Source of the DNA: Modestobacter sp.
Lineage (GTDB): Bacteria; Actinomycetota; Actinomycetes; Mycobacteriales; Geodermatophilaceae
Reading direction: 5' to 3'
Length of the DNA stretch: 11,011 nt
Assembly: GCA_025966175.1 (NCBI GenBank)
Contig: JAOPVN010000262.1
Coordinates: 1 to 11,011 of the forward strand
The notes under the pieces are model-generated. The model was not told the origin of the DNA. It saw only the letters and a program-made list of their open reading frames with translations, and ran no database searches. The position numbers and the translations under genes were made by a program. Of this stretch, positions 5,434 to 11,011 are shown one piece after another. Each line of letters begins with the position of its first letter. The first letter of the stretch is position 1.

Positions 5434-6845
5434 GGGAGGGCCGCCGCGAGCAGGGCCCTCACGGCCGGGGCGTCCGGCGCGAGCTCACGCACCCGGCCGG
5501 CGTCGTCCAGCAGGTCCATCCGGGCCAGCCACGCCTCGAACTCCGGCGCCGGCCGCAGGTCCAGCACCGAGCGGGCGGTGAGCACGTCCTGGAAGGACAG
5601 CGACTGGTAGTGCAGCATCACGTCGTCCGAGCCGGGGACGGCGATGACGAACGAGCAGCCCGCCGCCCCGAGCAGCAGGGTCAGGGTGTCGGTGTCGTCC
5701 CCGTCGACGTCGGTGTGGTTCGTGTAGCAGACGTCCACGCCCATCGGCAGGCCGAGCAGCTTGCCGCAGAAGTGGTCCTCCAGCCCGGCCCGCACCACCT
5801 GCTTGCCGTCGTAGAGGTACTCCGGCCCGATGAAGCCGACGACGGTGTTCACCAGCAGCGGGTCGAAGTGCCGGGCCACCCCGTAGGCGCGGCACTCCAG
5901 GGTCTGCTGGTCGACCGCCCGCCCGTCGACGCCGTGGTGCGCGTCGGCCGACAGCGCCGACCCCTGCCCGGTCTCGAAGTAGGTGACGTTGTTCCCGACC
6001 GTGCCGCGGCCCAGCTCCAGGGCGGCGGTCCGCGCCTCGGCGAGCAGGTCGAGGCTGACCCCGAAACCGCGGTTGCCGGCCTCGGTGCCGGACACGGACT
6101 GGAAGACCAGGTCCACGGGAGCGCCCCGTTCCAGGGCCCGCAGCGTCGTGGTGACGTGGGCCAGCACGCAGGACTGGGTGGGGATCTCGTAGCGGCTGAT
6201 CACCGCGTCGACCAGCTCCAGCAGCGCGACCGTCTGCGCCGGGGAGTCGGTGGCCGGGTTGATGCCGATGACGGCGTCCCCGCAGCCGTGCAGCAGCCCG
6301 TCCAGGATCGACGCCGTCACCCCGACCGCGTCGTCGGTGGGGTGGTTGGGCTGCAGCCGGGAGGCGAGCCGGCCGGGCAGCCCGAGGGTGCTGCGCAGCC
6401 CGGTGACCACCCGGGTCCGGCGGGCGACGGCGACCAGGTCGGCGTTGCGCATCAGCTTGGAGACCGCGGCGACCATCTCCGGGGTCAGCCCGCGGGCCAG
6501 CCCGGAGATCGCCGGCTCGTCCCGTTCGGCGGCCCGGATCAGCAGCCACTCGCGGAACTCCCCCACCGTCAGGGACGACACCGGGGCGAAAGCGAGGGGG
6601 TCGTGGGTGTCCAGGATCAGCCGGGTGACGTCGTCCTCGTCGTAGCCGACCACCTGCTCGTCCAGGAACGTGGCCAGCGGGACGTCGGCGAGCGCGTACT
6701 GGGCGGCCACCCGCTGCGCCTGCGACTCCGCCGCCACCCCGGCCAGCACGTCACCGGAGCGGGCCGGGGTGGCCTTGGCGAGCAGGTCCGACAGCGAGGC
6801 GAACTCGTGGGTGTGCCCGCCCAGCGTCGTCCGGCGGATCGTCAC
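5430..6845 (-). CDS. eutB: Ethanolamine ammonia-lyase, large (heavy) subunit
   Basis: The 471-residue TIM-barrel subunit carrying the ethanolamine site of the B12-dependent lyase. Key residues known from the E. coli enzyme are all present in their motifs: Arg163 and Gln165 in SRLQPNHPTDD (E. coli R160, Q162), Asn196 in GINPATD (N193), Glu291 in YFETGQGSALSADAHHG (E287) and Asp371 in MGVDVCYTNHTDVD (D362). Length is close to the usual 450-470, and nothing looks broken. The start is GTG at 6845 with GAGG about seven bases ahead on the minus strand. It is followed by eutC with a four-base overlap. No cobalamin riboswitch is visible: the upstream gap is only 80 bp. EutA, aldehyde dehydrogenase, shell proteins and the usual ethanolamine permease are absent from this window, so this is probably the simple, non-microcompartment form of the pathway used to obtain nitrogen or carbon. 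Confidence 0.97.
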   Translation of the reverse strand: MTIRRTTLGGHTHEFASLSDLLAKATPARSGDVLAGVAAESQAQRVAAQYALADVPLATFLDEQVVGYDEDDVTRLILDTHDPLAFAPVSSLTVGEFREWLLIRAAERDEPAISGLARGLTPEMVAAVSKLMRNADLVAVARRTRVVTGLRSTLGLPGRLASRLQPNHPTDDAVGVTASILDGLLHGCGDAVIGINPATDSPAQTVALLELVDAVISRYEIPTQSCVLAHVTTTLRALERGAPVDLVFQSVSGTEAGNRGFGVSLDLLAEARTAALELGRGTVGNNVTYFETGQGSALSADAHHGVDGRAVDQQTLECRAYGVARHFDPLLVNTVVGFIGPEYLYDGKQVVRAGLEDHFCGKLLGLPMGVDVCYTNHTDVDGDDTDTLTLLLGAAGCSFVIAVPGSDDVMLHYQSLSFQDVLTARSVLDLRPAPEFEAWLARMDLLDDAGRVRELAPDAPAVRALLAAALP

Positions 6846-6897
6846 CCACCCACCTCAGCGGCTCCCGGCCGGCAGGTCAACGGTCTGCGGGGCTTCG

Positions 6898-6910
6898 GAA
6901 CACGCTGTTC
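6898..6910. promoter_or_regulatory. Possible operator upstream of eutB
   Basis: A 13-bp inverted repeat, gaacacgctgttc, has five-base arms around cgc. It lies about 50 bases before the eutB start, in the 80-bp gap after the MFS gene. Its form suits a dimeric repressor site, but short repeats occur by chance and no regulator gene is adjacent. I found no convincing terminator in the gap, so eutBC may also be read from the MFS transcript. Confidence 0.3.
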
Positions 6911-6925
6911 ACCCGCCGCCTGCGG

Positions 6926-8260
6926 TCAGCCGACCTCGAGCAGCCGCAGGTCGCGCACGTAGCTGCCGGTGCCCCGGCGCACCTTGGTGGCGGCCGGCTG
7001 CAGCACCACGGCCACCGGACGACGACCGAAGAGCACCGGCTGCGACCAGCCGGCCCGCGGCAGGGACGGCCGGCGCAGCTGCTGGCCCTCGATGCCGAAC
7101 ACCAGCACGGCGGCCAGCACCGCCATCAGCGCGACCGTGGCCAGCGCGGTGGGCAGCCCGGCCCGCTGGGCGAGGAACCCGATCACCGGCGGACCGCCGA
7201 GCAGCCCGGTGTAGCCGACGGTCGTGGACAGCGCGACGCCGGAGGGGCCACCGAGGGCACCGGCCCGGGCGATGGCCAGCGGGAAGACGTTGGCCAGCCC
7301 CAGCCCGACGAGCACGAAGCCGCTCAGCGCCACCGGCAGGGACGACGTCGTCACCGCGGTCAGCACGCCGGCGGCAGCGAGCAGCGCACCGCCGACGAGC
7401 AGCCGCCGCTCGCCGAACGCGGCGACCAGCCGGCCGCCGGCCAGCCGGCCGACCGCCATCGCCGAGGAGAAACCGGCGTACCCGGCGGCGGCGAGCGCCG
7501 GGGCGGCCTGCAGCTGCTCGCGCAGGTGCAGGGCACCCCAGTCCGAGATCGCACCCTCGCCGTAGGCGGTGGCCCCGGCGACGGCGCCGAGCACCGCCAG
7601 GACGGCGGTGGGGCGGGGACCGTCGTCGGAACCGGTGGGCCGGTCGACCTGCTCGGCGGCCGGCGCACCGGCGTCGGCGCCGACCAGCACCGGACCGGCC
7701 CAGGCCATCAGCGCGAGGCCGAGGAGGGCGACGAGGACCAGGTGCGGCGCGACGCCGACGACGGCCGACGCCAGGCCACCCACCAGCGCGCCGAGCAGGC
7801 CGCCGGCGCTGAACGCGCCGTGCAGCCCGGACAGCAGCGGCCGGCCGGCCCGGGCCTCGACCTGGACCCCGACGCTGTTGGCCGCGACGTTGACCGCGCC
7901 GGTGGCGGCGCCGAAGAGCAGCAGCCCCGCGCACAGGCCGGGCACGCCGGTCGCGAACCCGGGCAGGACGGCGCTGACGCTGGCCGCGATCCCGGCCAGC
8001 GCGGCGGTCAGGCCGGTGCCCAGCCGCTTGCACAGGGCACCGGTCAATTGCATGCAGGCCAGCGCGCCGAGCGACAGGCAGAGCAGCGCGATGCCGAGCG
8101 CGGTGTGGTCGGCGCCGGTGGCGGCGCTGACGTCGGGGATGCGGGCCGCCCAGCTGCCGAAGACGAAACCGTCCAGGGCGAAGAGGACGGCGACCGCGGC
8201 CCGCAGCCTGGACAGCGACGGTGGAGCGGAACGGGCATGGGTGAGGACAGAAAGGAGCAT
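6926..8260 (-). CDS. MFS transporter (YbjJ-like)
   Basis: A 444-residue inner-membrane transporter of the major facilitator superfamily, probably with 12 helices in two halves. The first half opens with LFALDGFVFGSWAARIPDVSAATGADHTALGIALLCLSLGAL. The GSWAARIP motif (35-41) and the following 'LG.aLL.l..GAL' are typical of the YbjJ-like group, often annotated only as MFS transporter and including sugar- or drug-type members. A hydrophilic Asp/Pro-rich loop (about 194-217) splits the halves. The ATG at 8260 has GAAGG six bases ahead on the minus strand. After the last helix (ending near 393) there is an unusual basic tail of about 50 residues. The gene is 80 bp upstream of eutB on the same strand, so an ethanolamine-related role is possible. 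However, known ethanolamine permeases belong to the APC family, so I do not assign that substrate. Confidence 0.88.
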   Translation of the reverse strand: MLLSVLTHARSAPPSLSRLRAAVAVLFALDGFVFGSWAARIPDVSAATGADHTALGIALLCLSLGALACMQLTGALCKRLGTGLTAALAGIAASVSAVLPGFATGVPGLCAGLLLFGAATGAVNVAANSVGVQVEARAGRPLLSGLHGAFSAGGLLGALVGGLASAVVGVAPHLVLVALLGLALMAWAGPVLVGADAGAPAAEQVDRPTGSDDGPRPTAVLAVLGAVAGATAYGEGAISDWGALHLREQLQAAPALAAAGYAGFSSAMAVGRLAGGRLVAAFGERRLLVGGALLAAAGVLTAVTTSSLPVALSGFVLVGLGLANVFPLAIARAGALGGPSGVALSTTVGYTGLLGGPPVIGFLAQRAGLPTALATVALMAVLAAVLVFGIEGQQLRRPSLPRAGWSQPVLFGRRPVAVVLQPAATKVRRGTGSYVRDLRLLEVG

Positions 8261-8491
8261 GAAGGACCTTCACGAAGTGGGAAGCGCAGCACCGCAGTGC
8301 GGCGGGTGGAGGGCTCGGAGAGCACACGACCTCGGGCGCTGAGTTCCACGGTGCCAGCCGGAGATGAGCGATGCGTGTCGAACCGGTGTCCATGCGGCGT
8401 GACTGTCGCCACGCCGTCGTCACACCCGGCTCGGCCCGGCCCAACGCCCCCTGCTGTTGCCGCACTGGTGCCGCGCGGACAGGCTCGGGCT
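8261..8491. other. Divergent intergenic region between MFS and DUF4126-type genes
   Basis: These 231 bp separate two divergent genes and should hold both promoters. Next to the MFS start is GAAGGtCCTTC (8261-8271), a small palindrome containing its ribosome binding site. A six-base inverted repeat, ggcgtg (8396-8401) and cacgcc (8410-8415), lies about 80 bases before the plus-strand start. I see no clear -10 or -35 boxes, no RNA gene and no credible small gene. Confidence 0.5.
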
Positions 8492-9487
8492 ATGACCGGG
8501 ACCTTCGACCGCGGACTGATCGCCGGCGCTGCCGGCATCACCGCACTCAACGCCGTCAACCTCCTCGACATTTCCCTGCGGGGACGACCGGCGAGCACGC
8601 TGCCGGAGCGGACCGTGGATGCGATCGCCGACGCCGCCGGCATCGAGGTGCCCGGCCGCGGCGGTGAGCGGGACTCCCGCCGCACCGCGCTCGGGGCGCT
8701 CGCCGGGATCGGCAACGGCCTCGGGGTGGGCGTGCTGGCCAGCCTGGCCCGGTCGGCCGGGGTGCGGATGCCCGGCCCGATCGGCGCGGTGGTGACCGGC
8801 GCGGCGTCGATGGCCGCCACCGACGTCCCGCTGGCGGCGCTGTCGGTGAGCGACCCGCACAGCTGGGCGGCGGCGGACTGGGCGGCCGACGCGGTGCCCC
8901 ACCTCGCCTACGGCGTGGCCGTGCAGGCGGTGATCTCCGCCGTGCCGACCCCCAAGGAGCAGGTGCTGCCCCGGCAGGCCGCGACGTCGGGACTGATCGG
9001 CCGCTCGCTGTTGCTCGGCGTGGCCGCCGGCAGCCGCAGCTCCCTGGGGCTGGCCGCCCCCACCCTCACCGCCGCCGACACGGGTGCGGCGAAGAAGCTC
9101 GCCTCCCTGGCCTCGCTCGGCGGGGAGCTCTATGTCGACAAGCAGCCGGCCACCCCGGAGCGGACCAGCGGGGGCGCGCTGCCGGCCCGACTGGCCAGCG
9201 GCGCCGGCGGCGCGGGTCTGCTCGCCCGGCGGCAGGGGGCCAACGCCGCCCTCCCGGGGGTCGCCGGGCTGGTCGGCGCGGCCGCCGGCTCCTGGGGTGG
9301 GCTGGGCTGGCGACGGTGGGCCGGGTCGCGGATGCCGGACTGGCAGGCCGCGCTCATCGAGGACGGCGTCGCCTTCGTGCTCGCCGCGGCGGCCTGCCTG
9401 CCCGGCCGGCGTCGCTCCACCCGGCTGACCCTGGTGAAGATCCCGAACCGAGCGGTCAGGCCCGCCAGGCGGGGTCGCGGCCGGTGA
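8492..9487 (+). CDS. Two-part membrane protein with C-terminal DUF4126-like half
   Basis: A 331-residue, Ala/Gly-rich membrane protein of unknown function. The C-terminal half (about 160-303) fits the DUF4126 pattern: GVAAGSRSSLGLAAP (176-190), LASLGGELYVDKQPATPERTSGGALPARLASGAGGAGLLARR (206-247), a glycine-rich helix, and PDWQAALIEDGVAFVLAAAA (282-301). The N-terminal half (1-150) contains LIAGAAGITALNAVNLLDISLRGRPASTLPERTVD, a glycine-rich helix, and MAATDVPLAALSVSDPHSWAAADWAADAVPHLAYGVAVQAV. To me this resembles a separate actinobacterial membrane protein family, so the gene may be a fusion. I took ATG at 8492 because the first helix follows at once; an in-frame GTG lies at 8468, and the ribosome binding site (AGG, eight bases ahead) is weak. 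The C-terminal 30 residues are basic and overlap, tail to tail, the next gene. The family call is moderately sure; the function is unknown. Confidence 0.82.
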   Translation: MTGTFDRGLIAGAAGITALNAVNLLDISLRGRPASTLPERTVDAIADAAGIEVPGRGGERDSRRTALGALAGIGNGLGVGVLASLARSAGVRMPGPIGAVVTGAASMAATDVPLAALSVSDPHSWAAADWAADAVPHLAYGVAVQAVISAVPTPKEQVLPRQAATSGLIGRSLLLGVAAGSRSSLGLAAPTLTAADTGAAKKLASLASLGGELYVDKQPATPERTSGGALPARLASGAGGAGLLARRQGANAALPGVAGLVGAAAGSWGGLGWRRWAGSRMPDWQAALIEDGVAFVLAAAACLPGRRRSTRLTLVKIPNRAVRPARRGRGR

Positions 9488-10070
9488 GCGCGAGGGCCCG
9501 GTCGAAGGCCGAGGCGTCGGCGGGCACCGGCAGCTCCGGGCCGTACCAGCCGCCGTCGCGGCCCATCTGCGCCAGCGGCTGCACGGCGGCCAGGGTGGCC
9601 TCGGCGAGCCCGCGAGGGACGTCGTAGGGCGCGCCGATCGCGCGGGCCAGGTCCCAGCCGTGCAGCACGAACTCGGCGAGCATCATCGGCCCGACGACGC
9701 CGGCCGGCATCGGCGCGGTGCCCATCAGGGTCTCCCCCTCCCAGGCCGCCGGGTCGGCCCACGCGTCGGCCGCGGTGTCCAGCTCCGCGGGGACGGCGGC
9801 CGCCCACTGCTCCACCGGCAGGCCGTCCAGGAAGGGCGCCGGCGTGAGGCTGCTCCAGTCGCGCTCGAGCGGCGTGCGGGTGGCCGAACGCTGGGAGAGC
9901 ACGGCGCCCCAGGCCAGGTGGTCGACGAGCGCACGCACGTCGTAGTCGACGCAGGGCGTGGGCGCGGTCAGCTGGTCCGGGGTGACCGCGCGGAGGGGGC
10001 CCGCGGCCAGGTCGGAGGCAGCGCGCACCGCCGTCGTCAGGTTCCGGGTCTCCGGTGGGATCTCGGTCAT
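9456..10070 (-). CDS. TIGR03086 family metal-binding protein (DinB-like fold)
   Basis: A 204-residue soluble protein of the actinobacterial TIGR03086 family, related to the mycothiol-dependent maleylpyruvate isomerase/DinB four-helix-bundle fold. Motifs in order: LTAPTPCVDYDVRALVDHL (34-52), with His51 as the likely first metal ligand; then AEFVLHGWDLARAIGAP (132-148), with Glu133/His137 in the position of the second and third ligands; and the family's C-terminal GRDPAW (197-202). Family members are thought to bind a divalent metal. Some DinB-like relatives use mycothiol or bacillithiol as cofactor, but the reaction of this protein cannot be read from sequence. ATG at 10070 leaves a full-length family member. 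Its last 32 bases overlap the convergent membrane-protein gene. It is divergent from an AraC-type regulator only 60 bp away, so it is a natural candidate for that regulator's target. Confidence 0.88.
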   Translation of the reverse strand: MTEIPPETRNLTTAVRAASDLAAGPLRAVTPDQLTAPTPCVDYDVRALVDHLAWGAVLSQRSATRTPLERDWSSLTPAPFLDGLPVEQWAAAVPAELDTAADAWADPAAWEGETLMGTAPMPAGVVGPMMLAEFVLHGWDLARAIGAPYDVPRGLAEATLAAVQPLAQMGRDGGWYGPELPVPADASAFDRALALTGRDPAWRA

Positions 10071-10073
10071 GAC

Positions 10074-10123
10074 CCCAGCCTGCTGGGCCGCCGTCCGCCT
10101 GTCTTGTACTTCCGCGACACAAT
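10074..10123. promoter_or_regulatory. Shared control region of the AraC/TIGR03086 divergon
   Basis: The whole gap between the two divergent starts is 60 bp (10071-10130). It contains an AT-richer block at 10100-10123 with two interleaved inverted pairs: tgtc (10100-10103)/gaca (10116-10119) and ttgt (10104-10107)/acaa (10119-10122). Beside it is cccagc (10074-10079)/gctggg (10082-10087). The first block is the best candidate for an operator serving both genes. CACAAT at 10118-10123 could be a -10 element, which would put the transcript start at or near the GTG at 10131 (a leaderless message). Confidence 0.4.
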
Positions 10124-10130
10124 CCGGGGC

Positions 10131-10946
10131 GTGGGCGACACGGAACCGGTGGGTGACCCCCGCGGCATCCTGCACGCGCGGGCCGGCTACGCCGCGTTCT
10201 CCCTGGGCCGCCATCACCCGTCGGCGGAGCTGGCGCCCTTCGTCGAGTACCTCTGGTCGGTCGAGTGGGACCGCACCGGGCAGCCCCCGCACCTGCAGCG
10301 GATCCTGCCCAACCCCTCGGTGCACCTGTCGTTCGAGCCCGATCTCTCCCGGGTGACCGGGTTGTCCCGACGGCGCGCGGTGTTCGAGTACCGGCTCACC
10401 GGTGCCGGCCGGGTCGTCGGGGTCCGGTTCCGGCCGGGCGGGGCGCGACCGTGGCTGACCGGGCCGGTGTCGGTGTTCACCGACCGGGAGGCGCCAGTGG
10501 CCGAGCTGGTCGACTTGGACGACGTCGCGCTGCGGGAGGCGGTGCAGTGCGCCCCCGATGCGGCCGCTGCGGCCGCGCTGGTGGACGCCGCCCTGGTGCC
10601 GCTGCGCCCCGCGCCCGACCCGACCGTGGACCGGGTGGCCGACCTGGTGGGCGCCGTGCAGCACGACAGCTCGATCCGGCGGGCCGTCGACCTCGCCGAG
10701 CTGGCCGGCATGGGCGTGCGCAGCCTGCAGCGACTGTGCGCGGAGTGGGTGGGCGTGGGCCCGACCTGGCTGGTGCGCTGCGCCCGGCTGCACGAGGCCG
10801 CGGGCCGGGCCGCCGGTGGACGGGTGGACTGGGCGGCGCTCGCCGCGGAACTGGGGTACGCCGACCAGCCGCACCTGGTGCGCGACTTCGCCCGGGTGAT
10901 CGGGGAACCGCCGGCCCGGTACGCCCGTGCCGCGGCTCGGGGCTGA
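10131..10946 (+). CDS. AraC-family transcriptional regulator
   Basis: A 271-residue DNA-binding regulator. The N-terminal part (about 12-125) has the pattern of the DUF6597-type sensor region of AraC proteins: a Pro-Phe-Val-Glu-Tyr-Leu-Trp segment (36-42), RILPNPSVHLSFEP (58-70), and VVGVRFRPGGARPWL (95-109). The C-terminal part (about 165-267) is the two-helix-turn-helix AraC domain: VDLAELAGMGVRSLQRLCAEWVGVGPTWLVRCARLHEAA (187-224), then WAALAAELGYADQPHLVRDFARVIGEPPARY (234-264). GTG at 10131 gives the length expected for this group; no clear ribosome binding site precedes it, so translation may be leaderless. It is divergent from the TIGR03086 gene across 60 bp and probably controls that gene and itself. 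The inducer is unknown. Confidence 0.9.
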   Translation: MGDTEPVGDPRGILHARAGYAAFSLGRHHPSAELAPFVEYLWSVEWDRTGQPPHLQRILPNPSVHLSFEPDLSRVTGLSRRRAVFEYRLTGAGRVVGVRFRPGGARPWLTGPVSVFTDREAPVAELVDLDDVALREAVQCAPDAAAAAALVDAALVPLRPAPDPTVDRVADLVGAVQHDSSIRRAVDLAELAGMGVRSLQRLCAEWVGVGPTWLVRCARLHEAAGRAAGGRVDWAALAAELGYADQPHLVRDFARVIGEPPARYARAAARG

Positions 10947-10954
10947 GCTCAGCC
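10941..10954. terminator. Perfect 14-bp palindrome spanning two convergent stops
   Basis: ggctgagctcagcc is its own reverse complement. It contains the TGA of the AraC gene (10944-10946) and, in mirror image, the TGA of the presumed minus-strand gene (10951-10949). With no loop it is a weak transcription terminator; it may be coincidental symmetry of two ends sharing the bases CTGAGC. Confidence 0.3.
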
Positions 10955-11011
10955 GGGCGGTGCGGCCTCGTCCGCCGCGGCCAGCAGCCAGCCGGGGCCG
11001 GTGACCCGGGC
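10949..11011 (-). CDS. Possible C-terminal end of a minus-strand gene
   Basis: The last 63 bases form an open minus-strand frame entering from the right edge: ARVTGPGWLLAAADEAAPPG followed by TGA at 10951-10949. It starts two bases beyond the AraC stop, which suits the tight convergent packing seen elsewhere here. Twenty residues are too few to name a family, and an open frame this short is expected by chance in GC-rich DNA. Treat it as a plausible partial gene only. Confidence 0.4.
   Translation of the reverse strand, partial: ARVTGPGWLLAAADEAAPPG

Noticed and set aside
6846..6925. Cobalamin riboswitch ahead of eutB
   Set aside because: The gap is 80 bp, too short for a B12 aptamer, and no B12-box-like sequence is visible.
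5610..6962. Long plus-strand open frame opposite eutB
   Set aside because: It is rich in Gly, Gln, Val and Arg without recognisable motifs, opposite a gene with all catalytic residues.
8396..8415. Hairpin ggcgtg/cacgcc upstream of the DUF4126-type gene as an operator or RNA element
   Set aside because: Six-base arms around eight bases are common by chance at this GC content, and nothing nearby supports a role.
6909..8465. 518-residue minus-strand frame overlapping the MFS gene
   Set aside because: The translation is Arg/Ala-rich and non-membrane, whereas the other frame gives a clean MFS protein with a ribosome binding site.
7526..8491. In-frame plus-strand extension upstream of the DUF4126-type protein
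   Set aside because: The extra 322 residues are antisense to the MFS gene and of low complexity; the recognisable protein begins at ATG 8492.
1..11011. CRISPR array, defence island, transposon or phage signature
   Set aside because: I found no repeated spacers, transposase, integrase, tRNA or terminal repeats; the genes are metabolic, transport and regulatory.

Overview
The window is very GC-rich, uses GTG starts freely, and is packed with short-gap, head-to-tail or overlapping genes. Together with an IdeR/DtxR-type iron box and several protein families typical of actinomycetes (TIGR03086 metal-binding protein, DUF4126-type membrane protein), this points to a high-GC actinobacterium. Geodermatophilaceae (Blastococcus, Modestobacter, Geodermatophilus) is my best guess, but that is inference, not something the sequence proves.

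Layout. (1) 2-190, plus strand: the 3' end of a probable NAD-dependent epimerase/dehydratase gene, closed by a perfect GC hairpin at 204-228 shared with the convergent operon. (2) 3959-236, minus strand: a three-gene ferric iron ABC importer operon in the order binding lipoprotein, permease, ATPase (FbpABC/SfuABC type). A 19-bp iron box sits directly upstream of the first gene. A 19-bp perfect hairpin lies between binding protein and permease, and an ATGA overlap couples permease to ATPase. (3) 4240-4632, plus strand: a SnoaL/NTF2-fold protein divergent from the iron operon. (4) 6845-4657, minus strand: eutB and eutC, the two subunits of B12-dependent ethanolamine ammonia-lyase, joined by a 4-base GTGA overlap. 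A 26-bp REP-like palindrome lies inside the first codons of eutC. (5) 8260-6926, minus strand: an MFS transporter upstream of eutBC on the same strand. (6) 8492-9487, plus strand: a two-part membrane protein whose second half looks like DUF4126. It overlaps tail-to-tail by 32 bp with (7) a TIGR03086 (DinB-like) metal-binding protein at 10070-9456, minus strand. That gene is divergent, across only 60 bp, from (8) an AraC-family regulator at 10131-10946, plus strand. (9) The last 63 bases fit the C-terminal end of another minus-strand gene.

How it works together. The iron operon is self-contained: the lipoprotein binds Fe3+ outside the membrane, the permease carries it across, and the ATPase drives transport. 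The iron box implies repression when iron is replete. EutBC splits ethanolamine into acetaldehyde and ammonia, but no reactivase (EutA), aldehyde dehydrogenase, dedicated ethanolamine permease or microcompartment gene is in view. The AraC/TIGR03086 pair looks like a small divergon with a shared control region.

I see no known novel defence or mobile system, no CRISPR array, no tRNA or rRNA and no insertion sequence. The most interesting signals are the iron box, the intercistronic hairpin, the palindrome inside eutC, the two-domain membrane protein, and the compact AraC/DinB divergon.
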